Below are positions 1 to 8,718 of a stretch of DNA of 17,767 nt, in pieces (within the stretch, counting starts at the first letter, position 1; the number at the start of each line of letters is the position of its first letter). The stretch is taken from contig JBGSWN010000163.1 in NCBI GenBank assembly GCA_041752395.1, forward strand, positions 1 to 17,767, read 5' to 3'. A program made the position numbers and the translations under genes. The notes under the pieces are model-generated. The model saw nothing but the letters and a program-made list of their open reading frames with translations, did not search any database and was not told the DNA's origin. The DNA is from UBA6168 sp041752395 (GTDB lineage: Bacteria; Bacteroidota; Bacteroidia; Chitinophagales; Saprospiraceae).

Positions 1-118
1 GTTTTAACTGCAAACTTGCAAAACTGCTATTTATCAAGAACTTTCAAGGTGAGAGCGGGAACTTCATTGATTTTTGATAGCTAAAATGAAGTTCATGGTG
101 GCGCAGAAAAATGTTTTC

Positions 119-968
119 ATGGAAAAACAAGCAAAAATTCAAGTACAGGAAACAGAGATAAGGTTGTTCGCCATTGAAGAGAATGACTTCTTCTCCATAA
201 CCGACATTGCAAAGCGCTTCAATAATGTTAGCCCTGCCGACACCGTTGCCAATTGGATGCGCAACAAGGATACCGTCGAGTTTCTCGGAACTTGGGAGAT
301 GCCCAACAACCCGGATTTTAAACTCCTCAAATTCGAGGAGTTTAAAATAGAGTCGGGGGCGAACCGTTTTGTGTTGTCACCCACAAAATGGACAACGACC
401 ACAAATGCTATTGGAATCCGAACAAAGTCAGGCAGGTATGGTGGGGGCACATTTGCCCACAAAGACACTGCACTGGCTTTCTGTTATTGGTTAAGCCTAC
501 TTTTCAGTTGTACGGCATCAAAGAATTCCAGCGCCTCAAAGAGTAAGAGGCAAAGTTGCTCAACCTTGAATGGGACGTGAAGCGCATCATGGCAAAGGCG
601 CCTTATCCCATCCATACTGAAGCCGTGCGCCAGCACCTTATCCCTCCAAAGATAGCCCATACCAAGCTGGAAGGTTTGTATTTTGCTAATGAGGCTGACT
701 TGCTTAATGTAGCGCTTTTTGCTATGACGGCAAAAGATTGGAAAATCCAAAGTCCAAACGTCAAAGGAAATCTTCGTGACCAAGCTACCCATGAGCAGCT
801 GCTCGTGCTGTCCCTTTTGCAAGGACTGAATGCCAAGCTGATGGAGTGGGGGAGCGATGCCCAGCAGCGCCTTGAACTGCTCTCAACAAAGCAGCTATTG
901 AATGGATGGAGGTTATGAACAGTAGCAGCTAGAAGGACTTGCCAGGGGAGCGAAAGAAGTTGAAGTGA
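119..968 (+). pseudogene. Degraded KilA-N domain protein gene
   Basis: The first part, from the ATG at 119, reads like Bacteroidota KilA-N proteins: an N-terminal segment with FSITDIAKRFN, then WMRNKDTVEFLGTWE, then NAIGIRTKSGRYGGGTFAHKD and a final WLS. KilA-N is a DNA-binding domain common in phage and mobile-element proteins. One C appears lost in the CC at 496-497, because the expected SPTFQLY continuation (residues PTFQLYGIKEFQRLKE) is found in another frame. That frame has a TAA at 544-546, then runs through HTEAVRQHLIPPK, KLEGLYFANEADLLNVALF and QATHEQLLVL. A TC duplication near 883-884 shifts the frame again to KAAIEWMEVMNSSS, followed by TAG at 930-932 and LPGERKKLK before TGA at 966-968. 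Two frameshifts and two stops make it non-functional. It may be a relic of a mobile element (inference). Family recognition is from memory of homologues. Confidence 0.85.
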
Positions 969-1153
969 GGCTTTGCTGGTTTGTGACAACCTTAAAATCA
1001 ATTTTCCTTTCTGTATTACCCTGAAAAAGGTTGACCACAAAAAGTGAACGTCAATAGGAAGAAAGGCCGCAAAATACCCTGATTACGGCATCTGCGTGAG
1101 ACGTAAGTTAAAATTCAATACGTACAGGACATACGGACCTGTGAGCAGCAAAA

Positions 1154-2041
1154 TCAATTATTTGCCGTAGGCTCTTTCGGTGTACTAACAGGCAGCTGTA
1201 AATCTCGATACGCCTTCACTTCCACAATATCGCTAGGCAAGTAAAACCCTTCTGCGTTGAGTGCATCCAAAGTCTGGTTGATGAGATTCATTTTGAGTTT
1301 CAGGGCGGGCACTTTCGTGTTGAAAGTATCAATCCAGTACCTCGATTTCACGTTCAGGGTACTAGCGGCCAATTCACCGTAAACCACATCCGGCATTCTG
1401 CCTGCTTCATGAATGAGGTGCTCATGGTCATCCAACACTTTCTGCATGATGCTAACCACTTTTTCCATGTCGGAATCATAGTCCAGTCCAATGGTAAACT
1501 CTTCCCGGATGTAGCCGTCAATGGTGTAGTTCACCACGGCATTTTTCACGACATTACTATTTGGGATAAAAATGTCTTTCCCATCCAAGGTCTTTATCTG
1601 CGTATCACGAAGATTCAATGCGATTACTTTACCAGAGTGCCCGTTCAGTTCCACGGTATCGCCAATGCGGAAAGGCCGGTTGAAGGCCAGCACGATGCCC
1701 GCCAAAAAATTCTCGCCAATGTCTTTGAACGCAAAACCCAATACGAAGGCCCCTACCCCTGCCGTGGACAACAAACCAACAGCGATGCCTCCAAGCCCCA
1801 CGATTCTCAGGGCCAGCAACAGCGCGAAGATGACCACCACCATTCCAATGAAATTGGCGATAAAACGCGCCAGCAGCCCGTCGTCCATCTTGCTGTTTAG
1901 GCGGTTTTGGGAAAAACTACGGATGAATCTTGCCACCAACAGCAGCATGGTAAATACAAGGATGGCCAAGCCCAATTTTGGCAAAAGAGCCACGAAACTG
2001 TGGTAGTAAGCCTGAATATTTTTAAGTAAGTCATCCAGCAT
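1154..2041 (-). CDS. MscS-family small-conductance mechanosensitive channel
   Basis: The 295-residue protein is close to the length of E. coli MscS. It shows two N-terminal membrane helices (about residues 20-40 and 60-80), then the pore helix with small residues at about 85-120 (LLSTAGVGAFVLGFAFKD, then GENFLAGIVLAF). The beta domain follows at about 122-175 with RPFRIGDTVELNGHSGKV and KDIFIPNSNVVKN. The family forms inner-membrane heptamers that open under tension and release solutes during hypo-osmotic shock. It is the last gene of a minus-strand group behind the PAP2 gene, with a 63-bp gap that holds no obvious promoter. Co-transcription with the phosphatase genes is likely (inference). 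No convincing terminator follows; the best candidate is a weak ACAGG/CCTGT hairpin near 1129. Confidence 0.95.
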   Translation of the reverse strand: MLDDLLKNIQAYYHSFVALLPKLGLAILVFTMLLLVARFIRSFSQNRLNSKMDDGLLARFIANFIGMVVVIFALLLALRIVGLGGIAVGLLSTAGVGAFVLGFAFKDIGENFLAGIVLAFNRPFRIGDTVELNGHSGKVIALNLRDTQIKTLDGKDIFIPNSNVVKNAVVNYTIDGYIREEFTIGLDYDSDMEKVVSIMQKVLDDHEHLIHEAGRMPDVVYGELAASTLNVKSRYWIDTFNTKVPALKLKMNLINQTLDALNAEGFYLPSDIVEVKAYRDLQLPVSTPKEPTANN

Positions 2042-2104
2042 GTTTTGGTATTTTTAAAAGTGAAAAGGCCGAGAAAATCCAAAATTTACTTTCCAGCGAT
2101 TATT

Positions 2105-2839
2105 TTAATTATTCATCCGCCTGTGCAGCCTTGGTATGAAAAAGCCAATAGCCGCACCGGTCACATAACCCGCAATCACGTCCGTAGGAAAGTGCTTGCC
2201 GGCCGTCATCCGTAAAATGCCAGTGACGGCGGGGATGGTGGCAGCGGCAGACCACATCACCGGCTTCCACTTGCTATCGGGATGGTAGTCGGCGTAGAGT
2301 TGGGCGCTCAGGAAACACATCGTGGCTGTTTGGGAGGTGTGACCCGACCAGAAGGATTGCCTGGCACTGGTGTTCATCCGCTCCTCAATGGATAGTTCTT
2401 TTTGATAAACAAAAGGCCGAGTGCGCTTCACCGTGGTTTTTATCAGTGCCGTCAGGCCGAGATTGATCATCGCAGCTTGGCTGTACATGACCCCGATGGT
2501 GCTTGCATCTTTTCGCATCCGCTTGTCGGCAAACGTAAGTATAACTGGGTAAAAATTAGAAGAAAGCAGGAGTACATCGCTGGCCTTGTGCGAGCGGGCA
2601 GAACGGCGGGTGGTCACCCAGCGCTCGAATTTGGTAAGGTCTGCTGGATTCAGGCTGTTGATTTGCTCAATGGAGAGCGGCGTCACTTTGCTGTCGAAGT
2701 AATAACCGCCACCAATGACGCCGAGGCCAACGCCGTAAAGCGAGATTTCCCGGCCCAGTTTGAGCTGGTACGGCGATTGTGAGAAAGCAGATACCAGCGA
2801 AAAAACCAGTAACCATGCAGCTAAAAGGTACTTATTCAT
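2105..2839 (-). CDS. PAP2-superfamily phosphatase, membrane or periplasmic
   Basis: The 244-residue protein begins with a signal peptide or membrane anchor (MNKYLLAAWLLVFSLVSAFS). All three PAP2 motifs are present: K134-X6-R141-P142, then SGH at 165-167, then R210-X5-H216-X3-D220. The family removes phosphate from lipid phosphates such as phosphatidic acid, undecaprenyl pyrophosphate or phosphatidylglycerol phosphate; the substrate cannot be told from sequence. The SGH motif has tryptophan before it where the common form has proline-serine-glycine-histidine, a tolerated variation. The gene starts 20 bp after the large metallophosphoesterase-Omp85 gene, so the two are almost certainly co-transcribed. 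The pairing suggests work on envelope phosphate esters at the outer face of the inner membrane or in the periplasm (inference). Confidence 0.93.
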   Translation of the reverse strand: MNKYLLAAWLLVFSLVSAFSQSPYQLKLGREISLYGVGLGVIGGGYYFDSKVTPLSIEQINSLNPADLTKFERWVTTRRSARSHKASDVLLLSSNFYPVILTFADKRMRKDASTIGVMYSQAAMINLGLTALIKTTVKRTRPFVYQKELSIEERMNTSARQSFWSGHTSQTATMCFLSAQLYADYHPDSKWKPVMWSAAATIPAVTGILRMTAGKHFPTDVIAGYVTGAAIGFFIPRLHRRMNN

Positions 2840-2859
2840 GCTTGAATTTTTTTGTGAAA

Positions 2860-5800
2860 TTAAAAAAAGAAGCCCAATCGAACCGTATAGCTGTCGCGCT
2901 CGCCACCGTCCGTCAAGGTATAAAATACGTTTAAAATAGTAAGTTTATATGGTGCAAACCAAATACCCGGCGAAAAACCACTGTGTATTTTCGAAGAGGT
3001 TTCGCCACCCGTCCAAACCCGCCCATAATCAAAGCCTGCTACGAGTCCGACATCGCCGGGCATCACCTTGTTTTGAAAGAAAAACAGCTTGATGCGCAAG
3101 TCGGTATTGTGGTAAAAAACGGCCTTCCCAGCAAAGCGGTTGTTCCGAAAGCCGCGCAGGGAATTGTTGCCGCCAAGGTCGTTGTTGTGGTAAAACAGGA
3201 ACTTGTCGTTGGAAAGCGCTGCCCCGCCCAACCTCGTCGCCAGCGTGAAAGTGATGGGCGACCCCACCGTAATGTAAGTCGTAAAACTCCCTTCCGTTTG
3301 CATATATCCTTGGTCATCGCTCAAGTTGTGATAGTAGGTGGCGCCCAAGTTGAGTTTGATGCCGCTATGCGGTGCAGGCCTGCCCTCTACTAGTTGATAG
3401 GTATGCTTTACCGTAAGGCCAAGGAAGTTTTTCTTGGACAAATCGCCGGGCGAAAAAATATCCGTATCCGTAATTCTACCCGCCCTGTTTTCCACCTCCA
3501 CCGACTCGAAAAATGGCCCAAACCGGGTGAAGTTCCGACCGTTGTACCATGTTTTTTTGAGCAAAGGGCTGATGGCCAGTTTTTCTATTCGCACCCAATT
3601 GAACTCATCTTTTTGGAAATCATCTTTTGTCTCGTTGCCAAGGCCGAAGAAATTGAAAATAATGGGCCTATCAAAACGGAAATCAGGGTTGAAGTCCAAC
3701 TTGCCCACTGCCCTGACAAAATCAACGTTGTAGTACAGGTTGAACGCATTGGTATTGGCCGACCGCCGGATAAAAATATTGTGCTTGATGCCGTAGGGCT
3801 GCTTCCTGAAACGGTAGCGAGTGAGCCGCACCCCAACGCCGAACAACAGCCCGTCATCCTGTGTGATACCAAATGTGGCCAATGGAAAATAGCGGTTGTT
3901 CCTATACTCGTATCGGTCGTATTCATTGATTTTCAGGTCGTTCTTTCGCAAATCACGAATCTTCCCGCTCAATTCCATCCCCTCCAGCACATCGTAAACA
4001 GCGGTTTTTTTGAAAAGCCGGCCCGGCGCTTCATCCCCTGCCACATCGCCGCCGCCACCACCGATGATGCGCACCCGGATGCTCCTCGGCCCATCGCCCG
4101 CCACCTCAAACTGGTCATCGCCATCCAAGCCGAACAGCCTCACCTCCCGTGTTTCATCATTTTTGAAAAGGCGATGATAATACCGTCGGCCTTTTTCGCC
4201 GCCTTTTTTTAGTTCGTAAACATTCACCTCAAGGCTGCCATCCGCCTGTCGTTTCAGCTCAAAAAAATCCTTTTTCTCCGTGCCCACCACATCCACGTAT
4301 TGCGCATAAAAACAATAAAGCTTTTCGGCGTGAAGCGGGATATTGTCACGCCGCTCCTTCAGCACTTGGATGATGTGTTCGCCGTTAAGTTCGTAAATGG
4401 CTGGTGGCCAGATTTTGAAGGCATTTTCAATGACGGAATCGGTCAAATTGGCCTTCATTTCCAGTGCTGCTTTCAGCCAGTCTTCCCGGTCAAGTTCCGA
4501 TAAAAAACTGCGGTCGAAGCGGGAACCGGGATAAGCCTCGCCGGGAATATCGTTGATTTTCCCGTTCAGCCCACGCTGCTGCATTTCCAGCCAGCGGCGG
4601 CTGAGTATGAAAGGCACCAATCCGCGCAAGTCGAAAAAAACCTGGTCGCGATCGCGGGGTACCGGACGATAGACCGTCAACGAATCACCTTGCGGAAAAG
4701 AAGCCCACCGCCACTGGTCGTCATGGCGATCGTAATCATGCACGAACTGGTCGAAGAGCCGCGATTTGAGCGCCAATTTTTCATCCACTTGGTGCTTTGG
4801 GCTACCATGTATTTTTTTCAAAAGCTCCACGTAGCTGATGATTTCCGGGCTGCTGCCGAACACCTCCGTCTTGCTCCAATCGTTGTTGGGCCGCTCCTCG
4901 AACAGGTACAGTTCTCCGGCGTAGGCTTGGTTATAATTGCCGAGCCGCTCCTGCGCTGGGAGGTAGTACAGGCGGGGATTGGTGTGGTAAATGCCAGCGG
5001 CCTCCGCCAAGGTTGGCACCGCAAAAGCGCCGTAGGGATGCGAGCCGCTTTTGAGGTCTTGCACCAAATCCTTGACCACTGTTTCCCGTAACTCGGCGGG
5101 CAGGCCTTTGCTGACGTCTTTTTGCACCGAACGCAGGACGTACTGTTGACCGTTTTTATCCTCCAGCCGCAGGCTTTTGGAGGACATGCCGCCGCCGTAG
5201 CCCGTCAGGGTCAGGTGCTTGAACTCGGTGTCGAGGTTGAAAACGGGGACGGTAACTGGCGTGGCCCATGCCTTGCGGTAGCGGTCGCCGAAACTCAGTT
5301 TTTTCAAAGCACCAGCGCTGTAACTGTTTGATGCTGCGATGGTTACGCTATCGGGCAGGGGGCTGGCACCTTCGCTTTCGACACCTTCCGGCGGTGCGAT
5401 TTCGCCACTGAAAAGCTTTTTCCTGAAAACCACTGACAGCGTCTCAGAGGATTTTTGCTTCGCAAAAAATTCCACCCAGACCTCCTTGTTTTCATAAAAA
5501 TAGAGCTTCGCAAAGCCCTGCTGTGACTGCACAAAACGGGCATCTTTCCCACCCCTTGCATAGCTGGTGCGAGCCGCCGAGCCACTCACGATGTATTGTT
5601 TTTTTGCTTCACTAAAAAGTTGAAGGCTATGGTCGTGTGCTCCGGCGAAGATGACGCTCTCGTTTCGTGGCTGGGCGCTCACGATATCGGAAATTTCATC
5701 ACCCAAGCGAACGAGCTTGTGGTTGGCCAAGTCTTGGGAGTGGCTGCCCATTTTTCGGGATAGGACCACCAGCGAGCCGATGATGGGCAATGGCACCCAG

Positions 5801-6558
5801 GCATTTCTGCGCCAGAGGGTGAGCGGGAATAGGTGGTGCCTCCAAGAATAGCTGCCGCCGTGTGGGCCGTTGCTGCGCAATGGGTGGTGCATGAACAGCA
5901 CGATGCGCTCGTCCTCCTGCTTTTTTAATGCTTCTTCCAGCTTTTCCAAATAGGCAAACTGCGCATCGGAGCCACATTTTTCTTGAGATGCATCGCCTTG
6001 CTGCCACCACTGGCTATCGGCGAAAAGCAGGCGGGCGTCTTTGGTGATTTTCAGTTTTTCGGGCTCTCCGCAGCAATTGCCGGGGAGGAATGCTTTTTCC
6101 GTTCCCAATGCTTTTTCCACATAATCCCGCTGCCATTGGATGGCAGCACAACCGCCTTTCCACTCGGCATCACCCGGGAGGAAGACGACTTTTCCCTTGA
6201 AATTTTGAACAGCCGCCAATTGCTTGTCCAAGCTGGCCGCTACCATTGCCTTGTCCTTTTCAGACTTGCCTTTGTTGGCTGGCACGTTGTCCCCGAGGAA
6301 AACCAGGGTGCTTTCCTTGCCCGCTGAATCTAGTGCTTTCGACAACTGAGGGAGGATGGTACTGGTGTCTTTTTTACCAGCATCGCCCACTCCACCGACC
6401 ATATATACGGTGTGGAGCAACTGTGCGCTATCCGGCAGGGCGCTGGCTTGCCAGTTCAGCTCACTGGTTTGATAAAACGCTTTTTTATTGGTATTACAGC
6501 TAAAAAGCGTGGCCATAATGGCAACAAATAATAGGTATTTAATCAATTCCACGTTCAT
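2860..6558 (-). CDS. Lipoprotein fusing metallophosphoesterase, DRH-motif central domain and Omp85-like barrel
   Basis: I chose the ATG at 6558, giving 1232 residues. The in-frame ATG at 6600 would translate through a terminator hairpin (6575-6601), and only the shorter form starts with a clean lipoprotein signal ending in LFSC, cysteine at residue 21. Residues about 50-390 form a calcineurin-like metallophosphoesterase: GDAG near 58, LGDN near 88, GDAEW near 129, MHHP near 223 and GAHDH near 306. Residues about 430-790 hold an unnamed region with YVLRS, HPYGAFAVP, HTNPRLYY, then HDYDRHDDQWRW (DRH near 610) and RDRDQVFFDLRG. Near 808-843 is an Asp/Gly-rich stretch. From about 890 to the end is an outer-membrane barrel with the Omp85-type LRGF near 1134 and a terminal FFF. 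Such fusions are widespread in Bacteroidota. The substrate is unknown; an envelope phosphodiester is a guess. Confidence 0.9.
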   Translation of the reverse strand: MNVELIKYLLFVAIMATLFSCNTNKKAFYQTSELNWQASALPDSAQLLHTVYMVGGVGDAGKKDTSTILPQLSKALDSAGKESTLVFLGDNVPANKGKSEKDKAMVAASLDKQLAAVQNFKGKVVFLPGDAEWKGGCAAIQWQRDYVEKALGTEKAFLPGNCCGEPEKLKITKDARLLFADSQWWQQGDASQEKCGSDAQFAYLEKLEEALKKQEDERIVLFMHHPLRSNGPHGGSYSWRHHLFPLTLWRRNAWVPLPIIGSLVVLSRKMGSHSQDLANHKLVRLGDEISDIVSAQPRNESVIFAGAHDHSLQLFSEAKKQYIVSGSAARTSYARGGKDARFVQSQQGFAKLYFYENKEVWVEFFAKQKSSETLSVVFRKKLFSGEIAPPEGVESEGASPLPDSVTIAASNSYSAGALKKLSFGDRYRKAWATPVTVPVFNLDTEFKHLTLTGYGGGMSSKSLRLEDKNGQQYVLRSVQKDVSKGLPAELRETVVKDLVQDLKSGSHPYGAFAVPTLAEAAGIYHTNPRLYYLPAQERLGNYNQAYAGELYLFEERPNNDWSKTEVFGSSPEIISYVELLKKIHGSPKHQVDEKLALKSRLFDQFVHDYDRHDDQWRWASFPQGDSLTVYRPVPRDRDQVFFDLRGLVPFILSRRWLEMQQRGLNGKINDIPGEAYPGSRFDRSFLSELDREDWLKAALEMKANLTDSVIENAFKIWPPAIYELNGEHIIQVLKERRDNIPLHAEKLYCFYAQYVDVVGTEKKDFFELKRQADGSLEVNVYELKKGGEKGRRYYHRLFKNDETREVRLFGLDGDDQFEVAGDGPRSIRVRIIGGGGGDVAGDEAPGRLFKKTAVYDVLEGMELSGKIRDLRKNDLKINEYDRYEYRNNRYFPLATFGITQDDGLLFGVGVRLTRYRFRKQPYGIKHNIFIRRSANTNAFNLYYNVDFVRAVGKLDFNPDFRFDRPIIFNFFGLGNETKDDFQKDEFNWVRIEKLAISPLLKKTWYNGRNFTRFGPFFESVEVENRAGRITDTDIFSPGDLSKKNFLGLTVKHTYQLVEGRPAPHSGIKLNLGATYYHNLSDDQGYMQTEGSFTTYITVGSPITFTLATRLGGAALSNDKFLFYHNNDLGGNNSLRGFRNNRFAGKAVFYHNTDLRIKLFFFQNKVMPGDVGLVAGFDYGRVWTGGETSSKIHSGFSPGIWFAPYKLTILNVFYTLTDGGERDSYTVRLGFFF

Positions 6559-6567
6559 TTTTTGTAC

Positions 6568-6604
6568 AAAAAAAGGTGGGCAGGTAATGAAACCGCCCAC
6601 CTTT
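6568..6604 (-). terminator. Rho-independent terminator after the small lipoprotein gene
   Basis: On the minus strand GGTGGGC pairs with GCCCACC (plus-strand arms 6575-6581 and 6595-6601, 13-nt loop) and is followed by seven U (plus A at 6568-6574). It lies 24 bp after the lipoprotein stop and only 9 bp before the ATG of the large fusion gene. No separate promoter fits between them, so it may act as a partial terminator that lowers expression of the downstream group (inference). Confidence 0.85.
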
Positions 6605-6627
6605 GATTTGGCTAATATCGGAATTAA

Positions 6628-7035
6628 TTACATCTTGTTGTCCTTGCCGAGGTCTTTGATGGTCTCGCGGACATTGGATTTGAATTGATCCCACTCAGCA
6701 CCAGTTTTGTCGCCGAAGTTTTCTAGGTCATTGGCAATCTGCTTGCGCTTTGCCGCTAAGTCGTCCAATTCCTTTTGCATATCTGCCTTGGCGTCATCTT
6801 TGGCGTCCTTCATGTCAGCCTTGATTTTTTCCATGCGGGCATCGATATTGTCCGCAGCATCAGACATTTCCTTTTTCAGGTCGTTCTTTTCAGCAACCAT
6901 GGCATCGCCGACAGCGTCAACTGCTTCCTTGGTTTCTTCTTGTGCATGCTCACTGCTGGCGTCGTTGCCACATGAAGTGAGTGTGAATATGCCAATTAAT
7001 GACATTGCGGATAAGATGATTGATAATTTTTTCAT
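6628..7035 (-). CDS. Small charged lipoprotein, coiled-coil-like
   Basis: The start at 7035 gives 135 residues with a lipoprotein signal, MKKLSIILSAMSLIGIFTLTSC, and the likely lipidated cysteine at residue 22. An upstream ATG at 7116 would add 27 residues before the signal and run over the promoter element, so it is rejected. The mature part is almost all Glu, Lys, Asp and Ala in a heptad-like pattern (for example KADMKDAKDDAKADMQKEL), predicting a long helix or coiled coil. It resembles YtxH-like and other small stress lipoproteins in composition, but I recognise no named domain. A TGAACA-N16-TTTTTA promoter-like element lies at 7088-7115, about 53 bp before the start. A terminator follows it, and the envelope phosphatase group begins right after. 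Confidence 0.8.
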   Translation of the reverse strand: MKKLSIILSAMSLIGIFTLTSCGNDASSEHAQEETKEAVDAVGDAMVAEKNDLKKEMSDAADNIDARMEKIKADMKDAKDDAKADMQKELDDLAAKRKQIANDLENFGDKTGAEWDQFKSNVRETIKDLGKDNKM

Positions 7036-7087
7036 CGTTGGTGGTTGTTTTTTAATTTTAAGAAAAGTTAGTAATTGTTTTTTTGGG

Positions 7088-7115
7088 TAAAAAGGAAGAG
7101 GTTTTGAAATGTTCA
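7088..7115 (-). promoter_or_regulatory. Shared-type promoter for the small lipoprotein gene
   Basis: Read on the minus strand this is TGAACA, 16 bp, TTTTTA, then CCC. It matches the elements before the histidine kinase (7202), dps (13829), the YqaE/Pmp3 gene (14424) and the csbD region (16416). The first box sits inside a small dyad, TTTGAAcatTTCAAA. Spacing and placement fit a -35/-10 pair of an alternative sigma factor; this is inferred from recurrence only. Confidence 0.65.
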
Positions 7116-7201
7116 AATTAAGTTAAAATAATTTTAAGGAAAGCGGTTTGCGTTACCATTTCTTAATATTGCCGCCTTTCAAAAAAAACAGTAAGGTCAA
7201 T

Positions 7202-7229
7202 TGAACATTAGGACTGGATGTGCTTTTTA
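7202..7229 (+). promoter_or_regulatory. Shared-type promoter for the histidine kinase gene
   Basis: TGAACA (7202-7207), 16-bp spacer, TTTTTA (7224-7229), then TCC. It differs from the divergent lipoprotein element (TTTTTACCC) by one base in the second box. The predicted start of transcription near 7236 leaves a leader of about 40 nt before the ATG at 7276. The two elements face away from each other in the same 240-bp spacer. Confidence 0.65.
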
Positions 7230-7275
7230 TCCGGTAACTTTTGCGAAGCAAATTTGAATTTTTGGAACAACAGAC

Positions 7276-8718
7276 ATGATAAATTCGAAACTAACCAACT
7301 TGATAGTCTCCATGGCCTCCGTGCTAGTGGTTACTTTGGTTGGTATCACTTCTATTTTGTTCCAAAACAAATCGGAAGACCAGATTGGTGAAACCTATGT
7401 GGTGAAGGTGAAAATCATGGAGGTATTTCAAATGTTGCGCAGCATGGAAAGTAGGCAGCGTGGATACCTCTTGACGGGAGATGAAAACTATTTAGGCAAT
7501 GCCCTTTCCAGAAGAGATTCCGTAATATCCGTCCTGCATACCCTGAAAAGGCTGACCGCCGACAACCCTGACCAATTTCGCAATCTTGAGACCTTGAACC
7601 AGTTTACCCAAACTAAGATGAATGAGGTGACCAAGGTAGTAGAGCTGTATAAGTCAGGTAAAAGAGCGGAAGCACTAGATATAGTGAACACGGATGTTGG
7701 CGAACAAACGATGGAGCAAATCCGTAAGACCAAAGATGCCATGATTGCCGAGGAAGATCGGCAATTGCTGGCAAGACATTCCAAAAGCAACCACCTTCAA
7801 TTAGTCTCGCTGCTGTTGCTCAGTCTGGGAATTATAGGTGCTGGCCTCAGCATCTTCGCAATGTACAAACAGGTAGCGCCATTGATCGATGAACTATCGA
7901 AAGCCAATGAAGCGCTAAAGAAATCCATCACGGAAAAGGAGCGGGAAATTGAACTCCGAAAACGCCTGGAGACCCGTAACAAACACCTGATAGACCGACT
8001 TACCTCAAAAAATGCCGAGCTGAACCACTTCGCCTACATTGCCTCCCACGATTTGCAGGAGCCACTGCGGACGGTGAACAATTTCATCGAAGTTTTCAAG
8101 GAAGACTATGGTGAAAAGCTTGGCGAGGATGCCCACCAGTATTTTGATTTTATACTGGGGGCTACCCATCGCATGAAGGCACTTATTGAGGGTTTGCTCA
8201 ATTATTCCCGCCTCGGAAAATCAAGGGGTGCAGAGATGATTAACCTGAATGAAGTGTTGACTGAAACAAAAGAAAACCTGGCGGCAGCCATCTCAGCTAA
8301 AAAAGCAGTGGTGGAATTAGGTGAAATGCCTACTATCCATTGCATGAAAACGGAAACCACGCAGTTGTTCCAGAACCTCATCAACAATGCCATCAAATAC
8401 ACAGCGGCTGGCATTGTTCCAAAAATAAGCGTGAGTGCCGTTGAGCGGGGCGATGCTTGGGAGTTTTGCGTAGCGGACAATGGGATTGGGATACCTGACA
8501 TTCAGCAGGAGAAAATCTTCAACATGTTCTCCCGGCTTCACGGTGAGGGAGAGTACGAAGGGCAAGGTATCGGCCTTGCTTTTTGCAAAAAAATCGTTGA
8601 GCTGCACGGCGGCAGGATTTGGGTAAAATCAAGTTCTGACAAAGGCAGTAGTTTTTATTTTACTATTTCAAAAAGACTAAAAGATGAGACCGAAATTGAA
8701 CAAAATACTACTGATTGA
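7276..8718 (+). CDS. Sensor histidine kinase with CHASE3 domain
   Basis: The 480-residue protein has an N-terminal membrane helix (about 8-29), an extracytoplasmic helical region of CHASE3 type (about 37-170, with the signature MRSMESRQRGYLLTGDENYL-like segment near 53-73), a second membrane helix (about 175-197), a coiled coil (about 203-248) and the kinase core. H258 in ASHDLQEPLR is the phosphorylated histidine. The N box is FQNLINNAIKYT (about 365-376), the G1 box DNGIGIP (401-407), the F box IFNMFSRL (about 414-421) and the G2 box GQGIGLA (429-435). All are intact, so it should be active. The ligand is unknown. The following response-regulator gene overlaps its 3' end by 35 bp, showing translational coupling and a shared pathway. 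A TGAACA-N16-TTTTTA element precedes it. Confidence 0.93.
   Translation: MINSKLTNLIVSMASVLVVTLVGITSILFQNKSEDQIGETYVVKVKIMEVFQMLRSMESRQRGYLLTGDENYLGNALSRRDSVISVLHTLKRLTADNPDQFRNLETLNQFTQTKMNEVTKVVELYKSGKRAEALDIVNTDVGEQTMEQIRKTKDAMIAEEDRQLLARHSKSNHLQLVSLLLLSLGIIGAGLSIFAMYKQVAPLIDELSKANEALKKSITEKEREIELRKRLETRNKHLIDRLTSKNAELNHFAYIASHDLQEPLRTVNNFIEVFKEDYGEKLGEDAHQYFDFILGATHRMKALIEGLLNYSRLGKSRGAEMINLNEVLTETKENLAAAISAKKAVVELGEMPTIHCMKTETTQLFQNLINNAIKYTAAGIVPKISVSAVERGDAWEFCVADNGIGIPDIQQEKIFNMFSRLHGEGEYEGQGIGLAFCKKIVELHGGRIWVKSSSDKGSSFYFTISKRLKDETEIEQNTTD

Noticed and set aside
969..1153. Spacer after the KilA-N relic, checked for transposase fragments or an RNA gene
   Set aside because: Short fragments such as KVDHKK appear but no recognisable domain, inverted ends or tRNA-like fold. 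Left unannotated.
3394..4212. 272-codon plus-strand frame
   Set aside because: It lies antisense to the barrel-fusion gene, has no domain pattern, and arises from codon bias of the real gene. The same holds for other frames opposite 1154-6558.
6559..6600. 14-residue N-terminal extension of the metallophosphoesterase-barrel protein
   Set aside because: It would be encoded by the terminator hairpin and would spoil the lipoprotein signal.
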